Positions 44,552 through 55,580 of a DNA stretch of 64,000 nucleotides are shown here, one piece after another. Source of the stretch: Pseudomonadota bacterium (GTDB lineage Bacteria > Myxococcota_A > Polyangia > Polyangiales > Polyangiaceae); NCBI GenBank assembly GCA_023423895.1, contig JAFAER010000010.1, positions 25,873 through 89,872 on the forward strand. The letters are read 5' to 3'. Each line of letters begins with the position of its first letter. Position 1 is the first letter of the stretch. The translations under genes and the position numbers were made by a program. The notes below the pieces were generated by a model that saw only the letters and a program-made list of their open reading frames with translations, did no database searches and was not told the DNA's origin.

Positions 44552-44731
44552 CGTCGAATGCGAAACCCGATCCAACGGCCGGACACGCCGAGACGCATGG
44601 ACGACGCTCGTTTGCGCCCTGCCTGGACCCCGAAGCTTCGGCGGAGCAGACCGGGTGGGGGTCCATCGATCCACTTCGGTGAGGACTGCTGTGGGGTGCC
44701 GGCCGGAGGGGCGGCATGGAGGTGATGCGTG

Positions 44732-45655
44732 TCAGAAGACGGGAAACGCGTCGCGGTACGCCCGCATCGCGGTCCTCTCGTCGACCGCGTGGGTCCACCC
44801 GGTCGCACGCTTGAACGAGGAGGCGTCGACGGTGATCGGGTAGCGGATGTGTTCGAGCGCGCCGCGCGGCAGACGTGGAAGGCCGAAGCGCCCGAGCGCA
44901 GCCGAGAGCAACGGACCAGGGACGGGCACGTTCGTGCGCCCGGTCTCCTTGATGATCACGGAGAGCGGCACGGGCTGCGGGCCGGCGACGTTGAAGACGC
45001 CTCGTGGTCGCGCATCGAGCGTCGTGACCAGCGCGCTGACGACGTCCTCCTCGTGCATGAAGTGGAAGAGCGGGTCGTAACCGAGGATGGTCGGCACACG
45101 CGAGCCGCGGAGGAACGTCGCGAGCGTGCCGTGGCCCGTCGGACCGAGCGTGTACACCATCCGGAGCACGCTCGTGACGAAGCTCGGATGCCGCCACAGC
45201 GCGGAGCCTGCATACAGATCCGCCGCGACGAGGTCAGCGAGCTCCGGGAACGACGACAGGCCCATCGGCGGCTCGTCCTCGACGTGGAACAGCGGCGAGT
45301 CCGCCGCCGCACCGTAGTACGTATGCCTGCCGACGAAGATCACGTGCTCGACGCCGTACGCCGCCGAGTGCTCGAACACGGCACGCGTGCCGCCGAGGTT
45401 GATCCGATAGCGGTCCTCGCTCTGATGGACGAGATGCGTGACCGTCGCCATGTGGATGACCGCATGCGGACGCACGCGGCGAAAGACCTCCTCGGCCGCG
45501 CGCTTGCGGATGTCGAGCTGGTGCAGCTCGACGCCCTCCGGTGCGTCGCGCAGTGGACGGCGATCGATGCCGATGACCTCGTGCCCCTTCTCGAGGAGCC
45601 GCTCCGCCAGCATCTTTCCGAGGCGTCCGGCAATGCCGGGGACGAGAACCCTCAT
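44732..45655 (-). CDS. Extended-SDR-like NAD-binding protein lacking the catalytic YxxxK
   Basis: 307 aa. N-terminal Rossmann motif GIAGRLGKM (7-15) and acidic end of beta-2 (GIDRRP). Family motifs IRKR.AEEVFR, HMATVTHL and INLGGTRAVFEHS are present. Where epimerases have YxxxK the sequence is SFPELADLVAAD, so both Tyr and Lys are absent. It may be a binding or regulatory member, or use another residue. Start overlaps the acyltransferase stop (ATGA): the two are one unit, perhaps in lipid metabolism. Confidence 0.82.
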   Translation of the reverse strand: MRVLVPGIAGRLGKMLAERLLEKGHEVIGIDRRPLRDAPEGVELHQLDIRKRAAEEVFRRVRPHAVIHMATVTHLVHQSEDRYRINLGGTRAVFEHSAAYGVEHVIFVGRHTYYGAAADSPLFHVEDEPPMGLSSFPELADLVAADLYAGSALWRHPSFVTSVLRMVYTLGPTGHGTLATFLRGSRVPTILGYDPLFHFMHEEDVVSALVTTLDARPRGVFNVAGPQPVPLSVIIKETGRTNVPVPGPLLSAALGRFGLPRLPRGALEHIRYPITVDASSFKRATGWTHAVDERTAMRAYRDAFPVF

Positions 45656-46458
45656 GGCTCACCTCGACGTCGTCTCTTGCCGAGGTCGATCAAGCCCGCG
45701 ATGCGATCCTTCACCTTCTCGACGTTCGCGTGCACGACCTCGTCCTCCTCCGATCCGTTGCCTTCGAAGAACATCGGCTCGGAGTAATAGACCTCGAGCT
45801 TCGCCGGGATCGGCACGGCCACGCCCCAGGGCGTCACCGGGATGTACGGAAGGCCGAAGAGCCGTCCGAGGGTCTCGGCGTTCGAGATCGTCGGGACGGC
45901 TTCGCCACCTCCCATGAAGGCGAATGGCACGATCGGCGTCTTCATCTTCTGCGCGAGACGCATGAACCCGGTCCCGAACTGCACGAGCGAGTAGCGCTCG
46001 CGATACAGCTTCGCCGTGCCGCGCACGCCTTCGGGGAAGACCATCAACATGCGCTCGTCCGCAAGGAGACGCTCGGCGTGCTCCGGGAGGCCCGTGAGAT
46101 GCCCGAGCCGGCTCGAGATCTGCGAGGCGAACGGAACCTTCTGGAGGAACTTCTCCGCCATCGCCTGCGCGATCCGCGGCGGGTCCATCTCGAAGAAACA
46201 AGACGCGATCACCATGATCCCGTCGAGCGCGAAGCCGCCGGAGTGATTCCCGACGAGCATCACGCGTCCGCGTTTCGGCACGTGCTCGATCCCGTGCGAC
46301 TCGACGGAGAAGTAATACCGATAGAAGAACCGCAGCGCGCTGAAGTACGCGCCGAGGTACTCCTTCGAGATGCCGTAGGGATCGATCCCGAACTCGTTCC
46401 ACGGCAGCTCGAGGCGGTCGACCCGCTCCCGCACTTCCGAATCGATGGGCAAGCGCAA
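45652..46458 (-). CDS. Lysophospholipid/glycerol acyltransferase family protein
   Basis: 268 aa. Motif I is NHSGGFALD (71-79, His72 and Asp79, spacing as in MGAT-like acyltransferases rather than NHxSxxD), motif III FPEGVRG. A helix before motif I (YLGAYFSALRFFYRYYF) can sit on the membrane. Family reaction: transfer of an acyl chain from acyl-CoA or ACP to a lysolipid or glycerol hydroxyl. Coupled to an SDR-like gene. The N-terminal ~50 residues are unusual and may bind a partner. Confidence 0.87.
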   Translation of the reverse strand: MRLPIDSEVRERVDRLELPWNEFGIDPYGISKEYLGAYFSALRFFYRYYFSVESHGIEHVPKRGRVMLVGNHSGGFALDGIMVIASCFFEMDPPRIAQAMAEKFLQKVPFASQISSRLGHLTGLPEHAERLLADERMLMVFPEGVRGTAKLYRERYSLVQFGTGFMRLAQKMKTPIVPFAFMGGGEAVPTISNAETLGRLFGLPYIPVTPWGVAVPIPAKLEVYYSEPMFFEGNGSEEDEVVHANVEKVKDRIAGLIDLGKRRRRGEP

Positions 46459-46718
46459 AGAGACGTCCTCCCTCTTGATTGACCTTGGTGACGGGCGTGG
46501 CCGGATGGAAGCGAGATGCTCTTCCGCCGCAGACTATCGGATCCTGGTTCGTCGCGGTGCGCCCAGCCGCAGGGAGGGCTGGCGAGGTCGGGCGCGCGTG
46601 GAGCAGCGCCCTTCCTCACGGTGACGGGTTGCCCCCTCCCCGGCCTCCGCCCCGCCATTCCTCGGCATCACACACACATTGACGTGCGCTCGTTCGCGCG
46701 CGATGACACGCGGGCGCC

Positions 46719-48806
46719 ATGAAGACGTCCCGTACCCCGTTCGCCGTACTCGCGTTTGCTCCTCTCCTCGCCGTCGCCGCGTGCGGAAACAAGTCGGCGC
46801 AGCCCGAGCCGAAGCTCGCCTCGGCTCCGGAGTCCACCGGCGCCGCGGCCGGCCCCAAGCTCGACAAGCTGACGCGTGCAGAGTTCAACCGATTCGCGCC
46901 GGAGCTCGCGCTCCCGCTCTTCTGGAGCGAGGACAAGAACCAGGACGGCGTTCTCGACGCGAGCGAGCTCGCGGTCTATTGGGGCCTCGACCGGTCGGCT
47001 TCGCTCGCCGACTACGTCGCCAAGGACGCGAAGGGCGCGAAGGACGCGAAGGGCGCCGCCTCGTTCACGCCGAAGATGTACGAGGCGTACGAGCGCGTCG
47101 TGAAGCAGAAGGAGGCCGGCGGCAAGGAGGACGATGCGCGCCGCGCCGCGGTGAAGAAGGAGCTCGCGCAGGGACGCGTGACGCTCGTGGCCACGGACGT
47201 CTCCGCGGCGAGCCCGCACGAGAAGGCGTTCGTCGCGGCGATCATGAAGGCCTCGGAGCTCATCGAGGCGCTCTACGCCAAGCAGCAGGCCGTGACGGAG
47301 CTCGCGGCCAAGGTCCCGGCCGAGGACCTCGCGAGCAAGACACTCTTCTTCCGCGGTCAGGGCCCGAAGTGCGAGGCGCCGCTCACGCAGAATGATGCCG
47401 CCTGCGGCGCGCTCCTGCCCGCCGACATGCCGAAGACGAAGCTCTCCGGCCTCTACCCGGCAGACCTCCTCGCCTCGAACCCGAAGTTCTGCGATGACAT
47501 CCAGAAGAAGGAGAAGGACAAGGCGCTTCTCGACCCGTTCACCGCGGTCGTGAAGGACGCGAGCGGCAAGCTCGTCGCGAAGCCCTTCCACCAGGTGTGG
47601 CCGGAGGACGTGCGGGCGATCTCGAAGGAGCTCGAGAACGCGGCCCACGCGCTCGAGAACACGAAGGAGCACGCGCTGCAGGAGTACCTCCTCGCGGCCG
47701 CCAAGGCCTTCACGGACGACGCGTGGTGGCCCGCCGACGAGGCCTGGGCGAAGATGGATGCGAAGAACTCGAAGTACTACCTCCGCATCGCGCCCGACGA
47801 GGTCTACGACGAGCCGTGCAGCACGAAGGCGCTCTATCACGTCAGCTTCGGCCTGATTAACCAGGGCTCGCTCAAGTGGCAGCAGAAGCTCGACCCGCTG
47901 AAGACGGAGATGGAGAACGCGCTCGCCGCGCTCGCCGGCAAGCCGTACACGGCGCGCAACGTGAGCTTCAAGCTCCCGGACTTCGTCGACATCGCGCTCA
48001 ACGCGGGTGACTCGCGCAAGGCGTTCGGCGCGACGATCGGGCAGTCGCTCCCGAACTTCGGCCCCGTCGCGAACGAGGGCCGCGGCCGCACCGTCGCGAT
48101 GACGAACTTCTACACGGACCCCGACAGCATCGCGACGTCGAAGGAGCAGGGCGAGTCGCTGTTCTGCAAGGACGCGATGGCGAAGTGGACGAGCGACCAG
48201 GAGCCCCAGCTCATGAGCACCGTCCTCCACGAGGCGGCGCACAACCTCGGCCCGGCGCACCAGTACAAGGTGAACGGGAAGATCGACCGGGAGGCATTCG
48301 GCGGTCCGCTCGCGAGCACGCTCGAAGAGCTGAAGGCGCAGACCGCAGCGCTCTATTTCACCGAGTGGCTGGCCGACAAGAAGGAGATCACGCGCGAGCA
48401 GGCCGACAAGGCGCACGTGCGCGACATGTTCTGGGCCTTCGGTCACATCTCGCGCGGCATGTACGGCGAGAACAACCACCCGAAGAATTACAGCCAGCTC
48501 GCCGCAATTCAGCTGGGCTCGCTCATCAAGCAGGGCGCCGTCACCTGGAAGGCGGACGAGATGGCCGCGAACGGCAAGGACAAGGGCTGCTTCTCGCTCG
48601 ACCTCGCGAAGATGCCGGCGGCGATCAAGACGCTCATGACCGACGTCGCGCAGGTCAAGGGCCAGGGCAACAAGGCCCGCGCCGAGGCCCTCATCAAGGA
48701 GCACGTCGGCGCGCCGGGCGAGAAGCGCCCGCTGCACGTGACGATCACGGACCGCATCACGCGCGCGCCGAAGGCGAGCTTCGTCTACTCCGTGAAGCTC
48801 GACTGA
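46719..48806 (+). CDS. DPP III-like zinc metallopeptidase lipoprotein with EF-hand
   Basis: 695 aa. Lipobox AVAAC (Cys22). One EF-hand loop DKNQDGVLDASE (72-83) has all calcium ligand positions. The zinc site is HEAAH (His504, Glu505, His508) and a second-half EELKAQT motif near 536, like the HELLGH...EECRAE pair of M49 dipeptidyl-peptidase III. The middle region also fits that group (TRTVAMTNFYT-type pieces, LFCKDAMAKW). Expected to cut peptides outside the cell; substrate range unknown. It has its own promoter region with TTGACG at 46679. Confidence 0.83.
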   Translation: MKTSRTPFAVLAFAPLLAVAACGNKSAQPEPKLASAPESTGAAAGPKLDKLTRAEFNRFAPELALPLFWSEDKNQDGVLDASELAVYWGLDRSASLADYVAKDAKGAKDAKGAASFTPKMYEAYERVVKQKEAGGKEDDARRAAVKKELAQGRVTLVATDVSAASPHEKAFVAAIMKASELIEALYAKQQAVTELAAKVPAEDLASKTLFFRGQGPKCEAPLTQNDAACGALLPADMPKTKLSGLYPADLLASNPKFCDDIQKKEKDKALLDPFTAVVKDASGKLVAKPFHQVWPEDVRAISKELENAAHALENTKEHALQEYLLAAAKAFTDDAWWPADEAWAKMDAKNSKYYLRIAPDEVYDEPCSTKALYHVSFGLINQGSLKWQQKLDPLKTEMENALAALAGKPYTARNVSFKLPDFVDIALNAGDSRKAFGATIGQSLPNFGPVANEGRGRTVAMTNFYTDPDSIATSKEQGESLFCKDAMAKWTSDQEPQLMSTVLHEAAHNLGPAHQYKVNGKIDREAFGGPLASTLEELKAQTAALYFTEWLADKKEITREQADKAHVRDMFWAFGHISRGMYGENNHPKNYSQLAAIQLGSLIKQGAVTWKADEMAANGKDKGCFSLDLAKMPAAIKTLMTDVAQVKGQGNKARAEALIKEHVGAPGEKRPLHVTITDRITRAPKASFVYSVKLD

Positions 48807-49089
48807 GCTCCGGCCGGCGGCCTGCCTGCCCGCGACGCGTCAGGACGCACGAGCCCACCGCCGGCTCCTCCTGCATCCTGTCGACGGCGCGGGCATGCAG
48901 CATGTCGTCCTCGTCGGGATGGACCGAACACGGGCGCTCGTCGTTGACCGGCGCCGAAGCTCGCCGTCACACCTGGCTTTTGCGTCAGTAGCTTCAGCAG
49001 CTCCATCGCAGAGCCCAGCTCTTCGCTCAGCGCGTACCGGCACGCGTGTTGCGTCGGCCCGCCGAGTGCCCGAAGCGAGTCCTCGGCGA

Positions 49090-50496
49090 ATGCTCAGCAT
49101 GTCCGCGGTGGTGCTCATGCTCACCCTCGCGATGATGGCGCTGCATCTGGCGTCGCTCACGCTGGTCGGTCGTGCTCACCAGGACGCGATGTCCACCGAG
49201 CACTTCATCAACGACATCGATCGTATGCTTGCTTCGCTCGCCGACGCCGAAACCGGCCAGCGCGGGTTCTTGCTGACCGGTCGCGACCCCTACCTCGAGC
49301 CCTACGTCCGCGCTCAGAACGAGATCCCCCGGGTCCTCGATTCCCTCCGCGCCATGGTTCGCGACCGTCCTGGAACGCACGCCCAGGTCCAAGAGCTCGA
49401 CAGGCTTGCGCAGGCCAAGTTCGCCGAGCTCGGCGAGACCATCACGCTGGCGCGGGCGGGGGATCACGAACGTGCGCTCGCGATCCTCAACTCGGATCGC
49501 GGCAAACGCATCCTGGACGAGATTCGAGAGCGCGCGGCGACTGTAAAGTCGAGCGAGATGGCGAGGGCGGCTCGCTTCTATGCGACGGCCGAGCGATTCT
49601 CCTGGTTCAGCTTTGCCGCCAGCGGGTTGGCGACCGCCTCGATCATCGTTGCCGTACTGATGCTTCTCGCCACCGCGCACCGCGTCCAGAAACGGCAAGA
49701 TCTCCGCATCGTGGACCTCCAGAACTTTGCTGGCCGCGTGGCCCACGACATCCTCAGTCCGCTTGCGACAGTGAGTCTGGGCATCGATATCGCGAGGCGC
49801 CACATCGAGAAGGAGGAAAAGGCGGGGGAGAAGGAGGAGAAGGCCGTCCGGGCGCTCGACCGAGCCGCGGCGACCCTAGGGCGGGTTTCGACACTCGTTG
49901 AAGGTCTGTTGACCTTCGCGAAGGCCGGGCAGCGCCCGGAGCAAGGAGCCGAGGCTGACGTTGGCTCCGTGCTCCGCGATGTCGTTTCGACCGCACAGGA
50001 CGTCGCGAGAGAGCGTGGCGTCACCATAGAGCTCGAGGCGAGCTGCCCGGCGAAGGTCGGTTGCAGCACCGGCGTCCTGACGAGCATGATCTCCAACCTG
50101 CTCGACAATGCCGTGAAGTACATCGGCGACGCCTCCGCCAAGCGCGTGACCGTGCGCGCCACGACCAACCGCGGAATGACGCGCGTCGAGGTGGGCGACA
50201 CGGGTCCGGGCGTGCCGCGCGAGATCTGGGCCACGATGTTCGACCCCTACGTGCGCGCCGCGCGGGCGAACGCGCCAGGCATCGGCGTCGGCCTGGCGAC
50301 CGTTCGCCGCCTCGCCGAGGGCCACGGAGGATCGGCTGGCTTCAAACCGAACCTCCGTGCCGGAAGCGGAAGCGTCTTCTGGTTCGAGGTCCCGAACGTA
50401 CCCGAAGCGCAGCCCGAAGCGCAGGCAGACCGCACGCCGGCGGAGGGTCACCACGCGTCATGGCGAACGCGCTGGCGAGCAGCACGCCACGGCTGA
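49090..50496 (+). CDS. CHASE3-domain sensor histidine kinase
   Basis: About 468 aa from ATG 49090, which begins directly with a membrane helix (MLSMSAVVLMLTLAMMALHL); a longer frame to 48895 exists. An outer CHASE3-like domain has DAETGQRGFLLTGRDPYLEP. A second helix (FSFAASGLATASIIVAVLML) leads to the H-box FAGRVAHDILSPL (His219), N-box (NLLDNAVKYI), G1 (VGDTGPGVP) and G2 (GIGVGLATVRRLAEGHGG). A coiled Lys/Glu stretch follows the H-box. No receiver domain or adjacent regulator, so an orphan kinase. Confidence 0.9.
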   Translation: MLSMSAVVLMLTLAMMALHLASLTLVGRAHQDAMSTEHFINDIDRMLASLADAETGQRGFLLTGRDPYLEPYVRAQNEIPRVLDSLRAMVRDRPGTHAQVQELDRLAQAKFAELGETITLARAGDHERALAILNSDRGKRILDEIRERAATVKSSEMARAARFYATAERFSWFSFAASGLATASIIVAVLMLLATAHRVQKRQDLRIVDLQNFAGRVAHDILSPLATVSLGIDIARRHIEKEEKAGEKEEKAVRALDRAAATLGRVSTLVEGLLTFAKAGQRPEQGAEADVGSVLRDVVSTAQDVARERGVTIELEASCPAKVGCSTGVLTSMISNLLDNAVKYIGDASAKRVTVRATTNRGMTRVEVGDTGPGVPREIWATMFDPYVRAARANAPGIGVGLATVRRLAEGHGGSAGFKPNLRAGSGSVFWFEVPNVPEAQPEAQADRTPAEGHHASWRTRWRAARHG

Positions 50497-50576
50497 TCTT
50501 CTGCTCTTGGAACAACGACGACACCGAGACTCCTCGCCCTGACGGCAGATCCGGTTCGCCACGAGGGAGCGAGCGC

Positions 50577-51353
50577 TCACTTCCCTCGGAACACGCCTGC
50601 GCGGCGCTCGACGAACGAGCGCATGCCCTCGGCGGCGTCCTCGGTCGCCATGAGCTCCCGCGCGCGGGCGACCAGGCGCGGGGCTTCGGCCTCGACGCCG
50701 TCCGTGAGCGCGGCGCGGGCCGACGCGAGCGTGGCGCGGACGGCGAGCGGAGCCTGCTCGGCGATGCGCTCCGCGATCGTCGAGGCGCGCTCGAACAGGG
50801 CGTTCGCCGGCACCACCTCCTGGACGATGCCAATCCGGAGCGCCTCGTCCGCGTCGAAGAAGTCGCCGGTCAGAAGCCAGCGCATCGCGTTGCCCCAACC
50901 GGCGACGGCGGGGAACCGGAGCGTCGCCCCGCCGAACGCGTAGATCCCGCGCTGCACCTCGATCTGCGAGAAGCGCGCGTCGGACGCGGCGAGGCGCACG
51001 TCGGACGCGAGCGCGAGCTCCACGCCGATCGTGAGGCAGAAGCCCTGGAGCGCCATGACGACCGGCTTCGTTCGGCGGCGAGGACCGAGCCCGAGCGGGT
51101 CCACGAGGTCGTGCGGAAACAGCGGTGCGCCACCGGCGATCTCGGGTCCGATGACCGCGAGGTCGAGACCGCCGGTGAAGTGCGCGCCTTCCGCAAACAC
51201 GAGCGCGCAGCGGAGCGCGTCGTCCTCCTCGTAGCGGGTGTACGCCGCCGCGAGCTCGTCGAACATCTGCCGATCGAACGCGTTGCGCTTCTCCGGCCGC
51301 GAGAGGCCGATGCGAGCGACGTGTCCGGCTACCTCGAAGGTGACGCGTGCCAT
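50577..51353 (-). CDS. Enoyl-CoA hydratase/isomerase family protein
   Basis: 258 aa from ATG 51353. Crotonase fold: VARIGLSRPEKRNAFDRQMF, FAEGAHFTGGLDL, the oxyanion-loop ALQGFCLTIGVELALASDVR, and ASDARFSQIEVQRGIYAFGG. The Glu pair of classical hydratases (Glu144/Glu164 in rat) is only partly conserved (a Glu lies in SQIEVQ; the second site reads FGGAT), so it may act on another acyl-CoA. No lipid operon beside it. Confidence 0.9.
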   Translation of the reverse strand: MARVTFEVAGHVARIGLSRPEKRNAFDRQMFDELAAAYTRYEEDDALRCALVFAEGAHFTGGLDLAVIGPEIAGGAPLFPHDLVDPLGLGPRRRTKPVVMALQGFCLTIGVELALASDVRLAASDARFSQIEVQRGIYAFGGATLRFPAVAGWGNAMRWLLTGDFFDADEALRIGIVQEVVPANALFERASTIAERIAEQAPLAVRATLASARAALTDGVEAEAPRLVARARELMATEDAAEGMRSFVERRAGVFRGK

Positions 51354-51411
51354 CGGCCGCTCAGCGTATGATCGAACCGCCGGCGGTGGAACGGGCCGGC
51401 GGTTTGTCGCC

Positions 51412-52122
51412 TCAGGGCATCGAGGCCTGCGAGCACGCGGCGTCGCACGACGAGCCCAGGCAAGCGACCATGCCATCGATGATCGTCGCACCAACGGGAT
51501 AGAGGTCGCGGCATTGCTGGCACGCCGCTCCGCTCGGGCTGCCGGGGCAGTTCAAGCGACACGAAAGATACGCCCCGCACTCGGGCGTGTCGGCGCACCA
51601 CTTCTTCTGCGCGCAGCACGTCGTCGACCAGCAGTCCTCGCACACACGCGCGGTCGCGCCGACGAAGCCGAGGTAGCCGCATTGCTCGTCCAGAGTGGCT
51701 GGCGGCTTCGGCTTCGGCTCCGTCGGTCCGGACGGTGCCCCTTCGCAGAGCTGCTCCTTCTTCGTCTTCGAGCACGCCTTCGACGCCGACGTGCACTTGC
51801 CCTCGACGCAGGCGGCGGCCAGCCACTCGTTCGTTCCCTCGTCGCACGAGCAGCACGTCGGCTCGCAGTCGGACGCGCTCGTGCACGCGTCACCCGGAGC
51901 GGCCGTCCCATCGAGACGCTTCGGACGCGAGGGACACGCGCCATTGACCTGTTCGACACCGGTTTCCGCCGAAGACGATCCGCTCGTCGTCGTCTCATTG
52001 CCCGCATCGGCGCCGGGGGCGAGTCCTCCGCCCCCGAGCTCCGAAAGGGTGGATCCCGAACACCCGACGACGAAGGGGACGACGAACGCGGACACGATCA
52101 GAGCCTTGGTTGCGAGACGCAT
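51412..52122 (-). CDS. Cys-rich lipoprotein
   Basis: 236 aa from ATG 52122, giving lipobox VVGC. After a Ser/Gly-rich linker come some 20 cysteines in spaced pairs (CEPTCCSCDEGT, CEDCWSTTCCAQKKWC, ECGAYLSCRLNC, ACQQCRDLYP). This is a small disulfide-rich secreted protein of a kind common in myxobacteria. No function assigned. Upstream of the enoyl-CoA hydratase on the same strand, with a 58-bp gap. Confidence 0.8.
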   Translation of the reverse strand: MRLATKALIVSAFVVPFVVGCSGSTLSELGGGGLAPGADAGNETTTSGSSSAETGVEQVNGACPSRPKRLDGTAAPGDACTSASDCEPTCCSCDEGTNEWLAAACVEGKCTSASKACSKTKKEQLCEGAPSGPTEPKPKPPATLDEQCGYLGFVGATARVCEDCWSTTCCAQKKWCADTPECGAYLSCRLNCPGSPSGAACQQCRDLYPVGATIIDGMVACLGSSCDAACSQASMP

Positions 52123-52380
52123 GGTGCGCCCGCTCGAGCACGAGCTGGACCAACACCGAGCTCCCGAAAACTCCCTCGAATCGGGCCAGGCTGGCTGCAC
52201 GAAGGCCATCGAAGCGTCGAGTTGGCGCAACCGGCCGGCCCGACGGGGCGCGTGTTGCGCCAAGCTTCGACCGGGTGAGCCGGTGCGTGGCATCGACCTC
52301 CGCCCTTTCCACGGCGACCGCATCCGAGCTGGCGTTGGCCGGCCCACGCTCGGCGCCCGGGCACGCTACACTGCCCGAAA

Positions 52381-53097
52381 GTGACCGCGCGGGTACCTCA
52401 TCCCCCGATCGAGCCGCCGAAGACGCGGGTTCGGTTTCCCGATGCCCTCGGAGCGCCGTCCCACGGCGTGCTCGCGGTCGGCTGCGATTTCTCTCCAGGA
52501 ACGCTCCTGCTCGCATACCGCAGCGGCATCTTTCCGTGGCCGCACGGCGAAGACGAAGACGAGCGCGGCGCTCCGCTCGTCCTCTGGTTCTCTCCCGAGC
52601 CGCGCTGCATCTACTCGCTCGAAGAGGAACCGCGCTGGTCACGAAGCCTCCGAAGGACGCTCCGCATCCATCCGTACGAGGTGACCGTCGATCAGGACTT
52701 CGCCGGCGTCATGCACATGTGCGGAGAGACGCGGAAGGACGCAACGTGGATCATCCCGGAGCTCGAACGCGGGTACCGCGAGCTGCACGCGCTCGGCTGG
52801 GCGCACAGCGTGGAGGTCTGGGAGAAAACAGCGAACGGGCGTGAGCTCGTCGGCGGGATCTACGGCGTGGCGATCGGCGGGCTGTTTGCCGGCGAGTCGA
52901 TGTTCCATACGAGGACGGACGCGTCGAAAATCGCGTTCGCGTCGCTCGTCGCGAAGCTGCGCGAAGCGGGCTACCAACTCTTCGACGTGCAGGTCACGAA
53001 CCCGCATCTCGAGTCTCTCGGCTGCGTGGAGATCCGGCGCCGTGAGTATCTCGGTCGGCTCGACGACGCGCTGAAGCACACGCCGACGAGACTGTAA
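52381..53097 (+). CDS. aat: Leucyl/phenylalanyl-tRNA--protein transferase
   Basis: 238 aa from GTG 52381. Family landmarks in order: FPWP in the SGIFPWP segment, LWFSPEPR, the long GGIYGVAIGGLFAGESMF with HTRTDASKIAF, and DVQVTNPHLESLG. The enzyme moves Leu or Phe from its tRNA to an N-terminal Arg or Lys of a protein, marking it for ClpAP degradation by the N-end rule. Length is typical. No clpA or clpS in this window. Confidence 0.95.
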   Translation: MTARVPHPPIEPPKTRVRFPDALGAPSHGVLAVGCDFSPGTLLLAYRSGIFPWPHGEDEDERGAPLVLWFSPEPRCIYSLEEEPRWSRSLRRTLRIHPYEVTVDQDFAGVMHMCGETRKDATWIIPELERGYRELHALGWAHSVEVWEKTANGRELVGGIYGVAIGGLFAGESMFHTRTDASKIAFASLVAKLREAGYQLFDVQVTNPHLESLGCVEIRRREYLGRLDDALKHTPTRL

Positions 53098-53668
53098 GAC
53101 GTCACCTTCGCGCGGCCGTGCGCGCTCAGCCGCACCTGGGACGGGGGGCTTGTGCAGCGCGAAAAATTCGCCGGGATTGGGGCATTTGTCTCCGGCGGAG
53201 CTCGCCGGTGTGAAATCCGCGACCTACGTCTCTCGCCCTCGGAAGCAAGGGAAACTCTTGAACAACGACCGCGACACCTCGCCGCAAGGCCGTTTTTCCG
53301 AGCGCGCTGGCCCGTGTAGGGCAAGCTCCGACTTTGGCCCGATGCTTCGGGACGTGCCAGACTTGATGCCGGCACTCGAAAGCGGGCGATTCGGCGTGCC
53401 TTTGTCGACCGAGATCGGCGCGATGATGTGGATGATCGAAGAGCGAGAGCGCTCCTCTATGCCCGAGAGGATCGTTCCAGGGAAGAACGTCGGGGACGAG
53501 TGTGTTCTCCGCCCGCCTTCTCTCTCGAGCATTCAGTCAGATCAAACGCGCCCTTCGAACGTGCAAAGAGATACCGACAGCGACGTTGCTTAAGAAAGTC
53601 GAAGGTCTGTCCTCGAGCGTGGTCGTGGACAGGTGCGAGACCAAAGGGCCACGCGGAGTCGATTAGCC
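53098..53668. other. Upstream region of the sigma factor
   Basis: About 570 bp without a convincing gene. Frames are open in both directions (for example 53150-53593) but third positions are clearly less GC-biased than in neighbouring genes, and no domain is visible. Local base content is the most AT-rich in this part of the window, as expected for promoters of a major sigma gene. Confidence 0.5.
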
Positions 53669-54994
<1,326 letters not shown>

Positions 54995-55112
54995 GGCGCT
55001 CGTCTCGGTGATGGGGCTCTGTCCCTGCCCCTGCGGCGGCGCCCCGCTCTGCGGCTGCCCGGCCGCCCGCCTCCGGAGCGGGCGCCCGTCATGACCATGC
55101 TATGAGGACGGC

Positions 55113-55424
55113 GTGACGGTACAGCAGCGCATCGAGTCCAAGCTGAAGGAGAGCCTCGAGCCCTCGCACCTCGAGGTGATCAACGAGAGCCACATGCACA
55201 ACGTGCCGAAGGGCTCCGAGACCCACTTCAAGGTGGTCGTCATCTCGCAGCGCTTCGACGGACTCTCGGCCGTGAAGCGTCACCAGCTCGTCTACGGCGT
55301 GCTCGGCGACGAGATGAAGAGCGGTGTGCACGCGCTCGCGATCACGTCCCGCAGCCCCGCCGAGTGGGCCACGACCCCCGAGGCGAACGTCTCGCCGAAG
55401 TGCCTGGGCGGCAACGGCAAGTGA
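55113..55424 (+). CDS. BolA family protein
   Basis: 103 aa from GTG 55113. BolA fold: IESKLKESLEPSHLEVINES, the conserved His in SHMHNVPKGSETHFKVVVIS and RFDGLSAVKRHQLVYGVLGDEM with family VKRH. BolA proteins pair with monothiol glutaredoxins in iron-sulfur cluster handling, and E. coli BolA also affects morphology genes. Downstream of the sigma gene by about 120 bp; no glutaredoxin nearby. Confidence 0.92.
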   Translation: MTVQQRIESKLKESLEPSHLEVINESHMHNVPKGSETHFKVVVISQRFDGLSAVKRHQLVYGVLGDEMKSGVHALAITSRSPAEWATTPEANVSPKCLGGNGK

Positions 55425-55434
55425 CCGGCGCGAG

Positions 55435-55539
55435 ACGCCGGCCGCGTCTCCCGTCGATGCGGGGCCATGACCCGCACCGCCGCAGCGCGCGGAGGCCGGC
55501 CGCGTCCTCCCGTCGACGCGGGCCCATCAGGTGCACCGG
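55435..55539. repeat. Short direct repeat after bolA
   Basis: Two imperfect copies of about 43 bp (CCGGCCGCGTCTCCCGTCGA... and CCGGCCGCGTCCTCCCGTCG..., at ~55437 and ~55496) in the gap between bolA and the lipoprotein stop at 55581. Each includes GTCGA/GCGGG pairs that could fold. Confidence 0.55.
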
Positions 55540-55580
55540 CGTTTTGCCAGCGCTGCAGCTACCCGACGTGAAGCGCTGGC

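Noticed and set aside
46668..48737. Long minus-strand frame of 689 aa opposite the metallopeptidase gene
   Set aside because: Arg/Leu/Glu-rich shadow of a GC-rich gene; the plus-strand frame has lipobox, EF-hand and HEAAH.
53150..53593. Possible 147-aa gene before the sigma factor
   Set aside because: Third-position GC well below the neighbours, start is a rare codon without ribosome site, no recognisable motif.
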